Shown: positions 1 through 5,624 of the stretch, piece after piece
How the letters are laid out: each line of letters begins with the position of its first letter
How positions within the stretch are numbered: the first letter of the stretch is position 1
DNA from: Clostridiaceae bacterium
GTDB taxonomy: Bacteria; Bacillota; Clostridia; Oscillospirales; Acutalibacteraceae
Direction of reading: 5' to 3'
DNA length: 14,051 nucleotides
NCBI GenBank assembly: GCA_904501675.1
Contig: CAJGCL010000050.1
Coordinates: 1 to 14,051, forward strand
Translations under genes and position numbers: made by a program
The notes under the pieces: model-generated
What the model was told of the DNA's origin: nothing
Seen by the model: the letters and a program-made list of their open reading frames with translations, nothing else
Database searches by the model: none

Positions 1-840
1 ATCATCTCTTAAAATATGCTCAGTTATAGGGTTGAAAATTGCAAGTGTTATGCCGTGTGCCCTTTTTACAAGCATGGGTGAGCAGGGGGATGAGAAAAAT
101 ATATTTGGTGCAGGCTTAGACCAGGTAATGCCACTATCCTTCGAAAAGCTTTCAAACTGACAGCCTACGCCCGTTCTTATATAGCACCACAGAGTACCAT
201 CCTTCTTTTCGAAAATGCCGGGCTCTTGAAGTCCGTTTTTATCCTCGAACGGACATTTAAGCACAGTGAGTGAGGCACTCCAAGAAAAGCCGTCGTCATC
301 TGAGTAAACAAAAAGAAGCTCACCGGGAGTAAATTTATTTGTGTTTGTGCGAATTGAGTGCCTTGCTAAAGGTAAAATTATTCTGCCTGTTGAAAGGTAT
401 ACTACTCTGTCATTATTTAAAATGTAGTAGTCAGCAGGTAAAATGTCTGCAATGCAGCTGACAGGCTCACTCCATGAGTTACCCTCATCTTTTGAGCGCG
501 AAAGCACAATATCGTCTGTTCCATCTGTGTTTTTAAGAATATAAAAAGCACCTATATCGCCATTTGCCATTCTCAAAAACGATAAGCTCATAATATTTAC
601 GGCGTTTTCGGGCTTTTCAAACAGTACAAAGCTTTTTGAAAAGGTCTCGCCCTCATTGTGAGAAATTGCAGCACAAATGTGAGCAACATCATCGTCCTCT
701 CTGTTACTGCTGTTAAACTCAGTGTAGCCGAAAAGAATATCGCCGTTTTTTAGGCGGATAAATGAGCCTTCACCACTTCTTGATATGTCGGTTGTTGCAC
801 TAATAAAATGCACCTGTCTGCCTATTTTTTTATAAAACAT
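1..840 (-). CDS. Sialidase/BNR-repeat family protein, partial (3' end beyond left edge)
   Basis: The minus-strand frame opens with ATG at 840-838 and stays open for 280 codons to the window edge, so the C-terminus is missing. It holds four Asp-box (BNR) motifs of the SxDxGxTW type: SHNEGETF (residues 60-67, degenerate), SKDEGNSW (116-123), SDDDGFSW (180-187) and SKDSGITW (233-240), the mark of six-bladed sialidase propellers. GSFIRL near residue 25 resembles the (F/Y)RIP arginine motif, and EPGIFE (~206) with IRTG (~221) resemble the conserved Glu and second Arg regions. No signal peptide is visible, so it is probably cytoplasmic and may act on imported glycans or be a non-sialidase BNR hydrolase. 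A GGAG ribosome binding site (plus-strand 852-855) lies 11 nt upstream of the ATG. It is transcribed divergently from the PHP gene. The fold is fairly sure; the substrate is unknown. Confidence 0.8.
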   Translation of the reverse strand, partial: MFYKKIGRQVHFISATTDISRSGEGSFIRLKNGDILFGYTEFNSSNREDDDVAHICAAISHNEGETFSKSFVLFEKPENAVNIMSLSFLRMANGDIGAFYILKNTDGTDDIVLSRSKDEGNSWSEPVSCIADILPADYYILNNDRVVYLSTGRIILPLARHSIRTNTNKFTPGELLFVYSDDDGFSWSASLTVLKCPFEDKNGLQEPGIFEKKDGTLWCYIRTGVGCQFESFSKDSGITWSKPAPNIFFSSPCSPMLVKRAHGITLAIFNPITEHILRDD

Positions 841-855
841 TTTAATCTTATCTCC

Positions 856-889
856 AATGTGATATTATATACATAAATGATATCACATT
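856..889. promoter_or_regulatory. Perfect 10-bp inverted repeat, candidate operator in divergent intergenic region
   Basis: The arms AATGTGATAT (856-865) and ATATCACATT (880-889) are exact reverse complements separated by 14 nt, so each arm lies on the same helix face about two turns apart. The left arm overlaps a TATAAT hexamer on the minus strand (869-864) that could be the -10 box of the sialidase-like gene. This is the geometry expected for a dimeric repressor or activator controlling one or both divergent genes. The regulator is not identifiable from the window. Confidence 0.5.
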
Positions 890-930
890 TTTCTGTTGTT
901 GTAAATTCAGTTTGTTATGGGGGTAACATT

Positions 931-1728
931 ATGCGCTTTGTAGTTGACCACGATTTTCATATTCATTCAACTGTTTCGCCCTGTTGCCATGATGAGGGGC
1001 AGACGCCTGAAGCAATTTTGGATTACGCAATAAAAAACGGATTCAGTAAAATATGCCTTACTAATCATTTGTGGGATGAAAGCGTAGAGAGCGAAGCAGA
1101 ATGGCATGAGATGCAAAGATTTCAGTGTCTTAAGAGTGTTCTTCCGTTGCCACGGGCTGAGGGTGTGGAATTCCTATTTGGCGCAGAGGCAGATATGGAC
1201 TATAACTTCGTCTTGGGTGTAGGTGAAGAAGCTCTTCAGAGCCTTGATTTTATTACTATTCCTACAACGCATATGCACCTTGTGGGAAACACTGTAAGGA
1301 AGAAAATAGAAACTCCTGAAGGAGCGGCAGAAATATGGCTTTTGAGATTGAATGCACTATTACAAAAGGATTTGCCGTGGCATAAAATCGGCGTAGCCCA
1401 CCTTACCTGTGGTCATATTTTCAAGGGTAGAACGCCTGAAGTGATAAAGCTTATTAAAGACGAAGATTTATATAACGTCTTTTCAGATTGTGCTGAAAAA
1501 GGCTTAGGAATCGAATTAAATATGAAGACCCTTTCAATGAGCGAGGAAGAAAAAGTAATTCTTTTAAGGCCGTATTATATAGCAAAGGATTGTGGCTGCA
1601 AATTCTATTTAGGTAGTGATGCACATAAGGTGGAAGCACTTGAAGCTGCAAAAGATAATTTTGAAAATATAGTAACATTATTGGGACTTGAGGAAAAGGA
1701 TAAGTTTGAGCTTGTAAAAACCTTATAG
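931..1728 (+). CDS. PHP-domain metal-dependent phosphoesterase (histidinol-phosphatase-like)
   Basis: The chosen start is ATG 931 (265 aa): a GGGGGT ribosome binding site sits 7-12 nt upstream and the protein then begins with the domain core. An in-frame ATG at 877 would add 18 unlikely residues, lacks a good site and falls inside the inverted repeat. PHP signatures are the N-terminal HIHS (residues 10-13), LTNHLWD with His46, the THMH segment (~112-115), a central AHLTCGH and the C-terminal GSDAH. These supply the His/Asp ligands of a polynuclear metal site. The length matches HisK-type histidinol-phosphatases and related sugar-phosphate phosphoesterases. No his genes are nearby, so histidine biosynthesis is not supported by context and the substrate is open. 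Only a very weak hairpin follows, and the next promoter starts 36 nt after the stop codon. Confidence 0.8.
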   Translation: MRFVVDHDFHIHSTVSPCCHDEGQTPEAILDYAIKNGFSKICLTNHLWDESVESEAEWHEMQRFQCLKSVLPLPRAEGVEFLFGAEADMDYNFVLGVGEEALQSLDFITIPTTHMHLVGNTVRKKIETPEGAAEIWLLRLNALLQKDLPWHKIGVAHLTCGHIFKGRTPEVIKLIKDEDLYNVFSDCAEKGLGIELNMKTLSMSEEEKVILLRPYYIAKDCGCKFYLGSDAHKVEALEAAKDNFENIVTLLGLEEKDKFELVKTL

Positions 1729-1764
1729 AATAGCAAAATGCTAAAATTTTCATTTAAATATTTG

Positions 1765-1792
1765 TTGACAAAAACCAAATTTTTGCTATAAT
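1765..1792 (+). promoter_or_regulatory. Strong sigma-A-type promoter of the aspS-gatC/gatA/gatB operon
   Basis: There is a perfect -35 TTGACA (1765-1770), a 16-nt spacer and a perfect -10 TATAAT (1787-1792) preceded by TG at 1784-1785 (extended -10). Transcription should begin near 1799-1800, immediately before the T-box leader. It is the best consensus promoter in the window, fitting a housekeeping translation operon whose output is set by the downstream riboswitch. Confidence 0.88.
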
Positions 1793-1799
1793 GGTTAAC

Positions 1800-2037
1800 G
1801 TGGGAGTGAAGGTTTGCCCACCTATGAAGACTCAGCTTTTTTGGAAAGTCTGTCAGGGAGAATGCGTCACCGACTGAAAGCGCGTTTGAGATGAGTAGTA
1901 AGCTTGGGAACACTTCATCAGTATTTAAAATTTCATAAAAGAGGATGCATTATTGCATCAATGCGGGTGGCACCGCGGGTATAAATTTAGTTTACTCGTC
2001 CCGGGAATATTCTTATATTCCCGGGGCATATTTTTTT
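1800..2037 (+). promoter_or_regulatory. T-box riboswitch leader, probable Asn (and Glu) specificity
   Basis: The conserved T-box core GGGTGGCACCGCG (1965-1977) is present. Its bulge TGGC (1968-1971) would pair with an uncharged tRNA 3' end ending G73-CCA, which suits tRNA-Asn, tRNA-Asp and tRNA-Glu. A 6-bp stem GATGCA/TGCATC (1944-1949/1954-1959) fits stem III. Stem I can be drawn from ATGAAG (1824-1829) with CTTCAT (1913-1918) and AGCTT (1834-1838) with AAGCT (1900-1904), leaving an internal loop whose 3' side is TGGGAACA (1905-1912). That loop holds overlapping GAA (1908-1910) and AAC (1909-1911) triplets followed by A. AGGGAG (1855-1860) and GACTGAAAG (1872-1880) resemble the distal stem I motifs. 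Uncharged tRNA would stabilise the antiterminator and switch on aspS-gatC, gatA and gatB. The T-box call is firm; the specifier assignment is a hand fold and less sure. Confidence 0.92.
1998..2037 (+). terminator. T-box regulatory (intrinsic) terminator
   Basis: A perfect 11-bp stem CCCGGGAATAT (2000-2010)/ATATTCCCGGG (2015-2025) with a TCTT loop can be extended by two pairs to 1998/2027. Seven T residues follow (2031-2037). The 5' arm includes CGTCCCG, the segment that pairs with the T-box GGG to form the alternative antiterminator, so the two structures exclude each other. Confidence 0.93.
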
Positions 2038-2195
2038 AGTCAGAGTGGGTCAAGTATATCCGAAACAGCCTTAAATGAAGGGTTTTCAGTACTTTTGCCC
2101 GATTTGCCTTTGAAAGGCATCAGCCTATCTGCAGTCAAATACGGCCAAAATTCCACGAAACCTCTTGCATTTAAGGTCGAAGAATTTTGTGATTG

Positions 2196-2280
2196 AGTAT
2201 TTTCCACTCAGATGAGGCAAAAACGCAGTAAATCCTAACGGGTTTACGAGTATTTTAACAAAATATGAGTGGAAAATACT
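2196..2280. repeat. 85-bp palindromic module: 15-bp perfect inverted repeat enclosing an inner hairpin
   Basis: The arms AGTATTTTCCACTCA (2196-2210) and TGAGTGGAAAATACT (2266-2280) are perfect reverse complements with a 55-nt spacer. Inside the spacer, GTAAATCC (2228-2235)/GGGTTTAC (2240-2247) forms an 8-bp stem with one G-T pair and a TAAC loop. The module lies in the unusually long stretch between the T-box terminator and aspS (2038-2350). The rest of that stretch holds two small hairpins (TGCCT/AGGCA around 2105-2119 and CCAAAA/TTTTGG at 2284-2299) and no convincing gene. There is no run of T after either arm, so it is not an obvious terminator. It could be a MITE- or REP-like interspersed repeat, or a folded part of the operon leader mRNA. 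No target-site duplication is evident. Confidence 0.6.
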
Positions 2281-2350
2281 ATCCCAAAATCTGTTTTGGA
2301 TACGCTTGCCCACCCTTGATATTCTATTTGAAAAATAGGAGGTTTTATAA

Positions 2351-4429
2351 ATGTACAGAACGTTATATTGTAACGACATCTGTGATAAGCACATTGGCCA
2401 GACTGTTCAGCTTGCAGGCTGGGTAGATGTTGTGCGCGACCATGGTGGCGTTATTTTCGTTGACCTTCGCGACTACACAGGTGTTACACAGGTTGTTATT
2501 CACAACGAGGCGCTTTTGAAGGACGTTAACCGTGAAACAGTTATCAGCGTCAGCGGTATTGTCGAAAAGCGCGACCCCGACACAGTTAATGAAAAAATTG
2601 CAACAGGCTACGTTGAGCTTCTTGCAGATTCTCTTCAGGTTTTAGGTAAGAGCCAAAACATGCTTCCATTTGAGGTAAGAGCATCAAGGCAGAGTAAGGA
2701 TGAGCTTCGTCTTAAATACCGCTATCTTGACCTTCGTAACCCTAAGAATCACGATAATCTTGTGAAGCGTTCACAGATTATCCGCCATTTAAGAAATAAA
2801 ATGGAGGATAAGGGCTTCCTCGATATGCAGACACCTATTCTTACTGCATCATCTCCTGAAGGTGCCCGCGATTTCCTTGTCCCAAGCCGTAAGCATCCGG
2901 GTAAATTCTACGCTCTTCCTCAGGCACCACAGCAGTTCAAACAGCTCCTTATGGTGTCAGGCTTCGACAGATATTTCCAGGTAGCACCTTGCTTCCGTGA
3001 TGAAGATGCTCGTGCAGACCGTTCACCTGGTGAATTCTATCAGCTCGACTTTGAAATGGCTTTTGCAACTCAGGAAGAGGTTCTTGAGGTTTGTGAAGAT
3101 GTTATTTACGATACATTCAAAACCTTCTCAGATAAAAAGGTAACAGAAAAGCCTTTCCGCCGTATCACATACGCAGATGCTATGATGACATATGGTTCAG
3201 ATAAGCCTGACCTCAGAAATCCACTTGTTATCTGCGATCTTACAGACTTCTTTGCAGGCGTTAGCTTCCCTGCATTCAAGGGCAGACCTGTAAGAGGTAT
3301 TGTTGCAGATTGCTCAGGTAAATCAAATAAGTTCTTTGAGGATTCTCTCAAATATGCAACATCTACAGAGGTTGGTCTTGGTGGTCTTGGTTACATTACT
3401 CTTAAAGAAGGTGTGTTCTTAGGCCCTATTGCTAAGTTCCTTACAGACGCTCAGAAAGAAGAAATTACAGCTCTTACAGGCGTTAAAGAGGGCGAAACAT
3501 TGTTCTTCATCTGCGACGATAAAAAGAATGTTACAGAGAAGAAAGCAGGTATGATTCGTTCATGGCTTGCTAAGAAGGAACAGCTTGACCTTATTAATGA
3601 CGATGCTTTCGAATTCTGCTTTGTAGTTGATTTCCCAATGTTTGAGGAAGATGAGGAAACAGGTGAAACAATCTTCACCCACAACCCATTCTCAATGCCA
3701 CAGGGCGGTATGGAGGCTCTTCTTACTAAAGAGCCAAACGATGTGCTTGCATATCAGTACGACCTTGTTTGTAACGGTATCGAGCTCGCTTCAGGCGCAG
3801 TTCGTAACCACGATATTGAAATAATGAAAAAAGCATTCTCCATTGCAGGCTACGATGAAGAAGAGCTTAAAAAGAGATTTAATGCTCTTTATACCGCATT
3901 CCAGTATGGTGCACCACCACACGCAGGTATGGCACCTGGTATTGACCGTATGGTAATGCTTCTTACAGACGAAGAAAAGATTCTCGATGTTATTGCATTC
4001 CCACTTAACGGTAATGCTCAGGATTTACTTCTCGGTGCTCCCGGTGAGGTAACAAATCAGCAGTTAGAGGATGTTCACCTTTTAGGTAACGGTAACGCTC
4101 TTGCTCAGCGTTCTGCAGGCTCAGGCTCTGCTTCAAAGCAGGCTCAGGGCAAACGCTCAACATTCTCAAATGCTCAGCAGCTTAACCAGCTTGCTCTCAC
4201 AGATGATGAAGAATCAATTATGCAGGGCATATTCGCAAAAATGAACGAAAGTGAAAAAGCTCTTCAGGCTATAGATACAGAGGGTGTTGAAGAGATGGTT
4301 CACGTTATGCTTATGACAAATGTATTACGCGAAGATGTACGCAACCAGCCATTTGCAAGAGAGGACCTTCTTAAAGGTGCTCCTGAACGCAGTGATGATA
4401 GCTGGCAAGTACCAAGACTTGTAAAGTGA
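2351..4429 (+). CDS. aspS: Non-discriminating aspartyl-tRNA synthetase fused to GatC
   Basis: ATG 2351 follows AGGAGG (2337-2342) by 8 nt. The protein has 692 residues, about 100 more than ordinary bacterial AspRS. Residues 1-~578 are a complete bacterial AspRS: an OB-fold anticodon-binding domain; class II motif 1 around FLDMQTPILTASSPEGARDF (156-175); QAPQQFKQLLM (191-201); motif 2 FRDEDARADRSPGEF (215-229); the GAD insertion (~285-410); and motif 3 GMAPGIDRM (526-534). His31 in RDHGG is the residue linked to tRNA-Asn acceptance in non-discriminating enzymes; discriminating E. coli AspRS has Leu there. A Ser/Ala/Gly/Gln-rich linker (~579-605) leads to a GatC domain (~606-692). The enzyme should aspartylate tRNA-Asp and tRNA-Asn in the cytoplasm, the latter as substrate for GatCAB. 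The stop codon overlaps the gatA ribosome binding site. Confidence 0.95.
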   Translation: MYRTLYCNDICDKHIGQTVQLAGWVDVVRDHGGVIFVDLRDYTGVTQVVIHNEALLKDVNRETVISVSGIVEKRDPDTVNEKIATGYVELLADSLQVLGKSQNMLPFEVRASRQSKDELRLKYRYLDLRNPKNHDNLVKRSQIIRHLRNKMEDKGFLDMQTPILTASSPEGARDFLVPSRKHPGKFYALPQAPQQFKQLLMVSGFDRYFQVAPCFRDEDARADRSPGEFYQLDFEMAFATQEEVLEVCEDVIYDTFKTFSDKKVTEKPFRRITYADAMMTYGSDKPDLRNPLVICDLTDFFAGVSFPAFKGRPVRGIVADCSGKSNKFFEDSLKYATSTEVGLGGLGYITLKEGVFLGPIAKFLTDAQKEEITALTGVKEGETLFFICDDKKNVTEKKAGMIRSWLAKKEQLDLINDDAFEFCFVVDFPMFEEDEETGETIFTHNPFSMPQGGMEALLTKEPNDVLAYQYDLVCNGIELASGAVRNHDIEIMKKAFSIAGYDEEELKKRFNALYTAFQYGAPPHAGMAPGIDRMVMLLTDEEKILDVIAFPLNGNAQDLLLGAPGEVTNQQLEDVHLLGNGNALAQRSAGSGSASKQAQGKRSTFSNAQQLNQLALTDDEESIMQGIFAKMNESEKALQAIDTEGVEEMVHVMLMTNVLREDVRNQPFAREDLLKGAPERSDDSWQVPRLVK
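4166..4429 (+). other. gatC: GatC domain fused to the AspRS C-terminus
   Basis: Residues ~606-692 of the fusion follow the GatC pattern: a first helix with QLNQLALTDDEES in the place of the usual AxLARLxLxxEE; a second helix; AIDTEGVE (cf. the family's VDTEGVEP); then HVMLMTNVLREDV (cf. HxLPLTNVLREDV); LLKGAPE and a terminal WQVPRLV (cf. FFxVPRIV). GatC is the small subunit that wraps around GatA and GatB in the tRNA-dependent amidotransferase. No separate gatC lies beside gatA and gatB, so this domain probably fills that role. There is no internal ribosome binding site and start codon pair suggesting separate translation. Confidence 0.9.
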
Positions 4430-4439
4430 GGTGTGCAGT

Positions 4440-5624
4440 ATGAATTATTTTTCAGCAAAAATTTGCGATAAGGGAACTGTAGCAGTTGATGATACAATTC
4501 TTGTAAAAGATGTTGAAGCTACTGCAGGCTCCCGTATATTAGAAGGCTTCAAGCCTTTGTTCAGTGCAGAAGCAGTAACACGCCTTGAATCAAAAGGCTA
4601 TGAAATTGCAGGTAAGGCTCACGTTGGTGAGTTCGGCCTTGACCTTGTAGGCGAATTCTCATACTACAACGCTCAGTCGGGCGCTCTTAAAGGTGCTGCT
4701 GCAGAGCTTGTGGCAGATGGTAGCGTTAAAGCTGCTCTCGGCGTAGATATGAATGGTTCAACTCGTCGCGCTGCTGCTCTTAGCGGTGTTGATTTCCTTA
4801 AAGCAACTTACGGAACAATTTCACGTTATGGCGTTATTTCTTGCGCTGCATCAGGTGAACAGATTGGTGTTTACTCAAAAAATGCAGAAGGCATTAAGGA
4901 GATAATGGGCGTTATCGCAGGCCACGACAGTAAAGATGGCACAAGCCTTAAAGCAGAAAGCTATGAGTATTCTGTTGATGAAGCTGTACAGGGCAAAAAG
5001 GTTTGCATTGTAAAAGAGCTTCTTGATAAAGCAGATGACGATGTAAAAGCAAATGTAAAAGCTTATGCAGATTCTCTCCGCGCAAATGGTGTTGAGGTTG
5101 AAGAAATTTCCTGCGATTTATTCACAGTTGCAAATACTGCATGGCAGATTCTTATGTGCGCAGAAACCTGCAACAATGTTTCAAGATACGATGGTGTAAA
5201 GTACGGACACAGAGCCGAGCAGTACAGAAACATTGACGAATTATATGTAAACTCAAGAACAGAAGGCTTTAACTTCCTTACAAAAGCAGTTATCCTTTAT
5301 GGTTCAGATGTTTTATCAAAGAATCGTTACAAGGATTGCTATGATAAATCATTAAGAGTTCGTAGAGTTGTTAAAGCGGGTATTGAAAAGATTTTCGATA
5401 GCTTCGATGCAATTCTCACTCCTGCTTGCAGTAAGGCTTCTTATGAAAGCTACGATATTAACGATGCTTTCGGTAAAGTGTTTGAAGAAAGCGTATTTAC
5501 AGCTGTTCCAAACCTTATAGGTACACCTGCTCTTGTTAGCGGTGGTGTTCAGCTTATGGGTAAGGCTTTCTCTGAAAGCACACTTCTCAGTCTTGCTAAC
5601 AGCGTTGAAAGGAAGGGTGAATGA
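4440..5624 (+). CDS. gatA: Reduced, divergent GatA (amidase-family subunit of Asp-tRNA-Asn amidotransferase)
   Basis: The preferred start is ATG 4440, 8 nt after GAGG (4428-4431) overlapping the aspS stop; GTG 4431 lies inside that site. The 394-residue product aligns with GatA in LVKDVEATAGSRILEGF (residues 21-37), the AGKAHVGEF segment (57-65), ALGVDMNGSTRR (99-110), FLKATYGTISRYGV (119-132), a VRRV segment, FDAILTPA and the final GVQLMGKAFSEST. GatA is usually ~485 residues. Here ~60 N-terminal residues are missing, the GGSSGGS cis-Ser signature is replaced by NAQSGALKG (77-85), and the C-terminal core is shortened. Lys23 and Ser107 occupy the catalytic Lys and nucleophile positions. The frame is intact and its ATGA junction overlaps gatB, so it is probably expressed. 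It would normally hydrolyse glutamine to feed ammonia to GatB; whether it can is doubtful. Confidence 0.85.
   Translation: MNYFSAKICDKGTVAVDDTILVKDVEATAGSRILEGFKPLFSAEAVTRLESKGYEIAGKAHVGEFGLDLVGEFSYYNAQSGALKGAAAELVADGSVKAALGVDMNGSTRRAAALSGVDFLKATYGTISRYGVISCAASGEQIGVYSKNAEGIKEIMGVIAGHDSKDGTSLKAESYEYSVDEAVQGKKVCIVKELLDKADDDVKANVKAYADSLRANGVEVEEISCDLFTVANTAWQILMCAETCNNVSRYDGVKYGHRAEQYRNIDELYVNSRTEGFNFLTKAVILYGSDVLSKNRYKDCYDKSLRVRRVVKAGIEKIFDSFDAILTPACSKASYESYDINDAFGKVFEESVFTAVPNLIGTPALVSGGVQLMGKAFSESTLLSLANSVERKGE

Noticed and set aside
1731..1743. Hairpin TAGCA/TGCTA after the PHP gene as terminator
   Set aside because: It has only a 5-bp AT-rich stem with a 3-nt loop and an interrupted T run; too weak to call.
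1945..2196. Plus-strand 83-codon frame running from the T-box into the leader spacer
   Set aside because: Its first ~30 codons are T-box and terminator sequence under RNA-structural constraint. A GAGG does precede the ATG, but the frame would have to be read through the terminator hairpin, and the product has no recognisable features.
2125..2394. Minus-strand 89-codon frame overlapping the aspS start
   Set aside because: It overlaps the aspS start codon and ribosome binding site antisense and has no convincing ribosome binding site; more likely an effect of the repeat-like spacer.
4431..5624. gatA as a frameshifted or decayed pseudogene
   Set aside because: The missing blocks are scattered in-frame shortenings, no remnant lies in another frame, the flanking genes abut with no room for an upstream fragment, and the ribosome binding site and the ATGA coupling to gatB are preserved.
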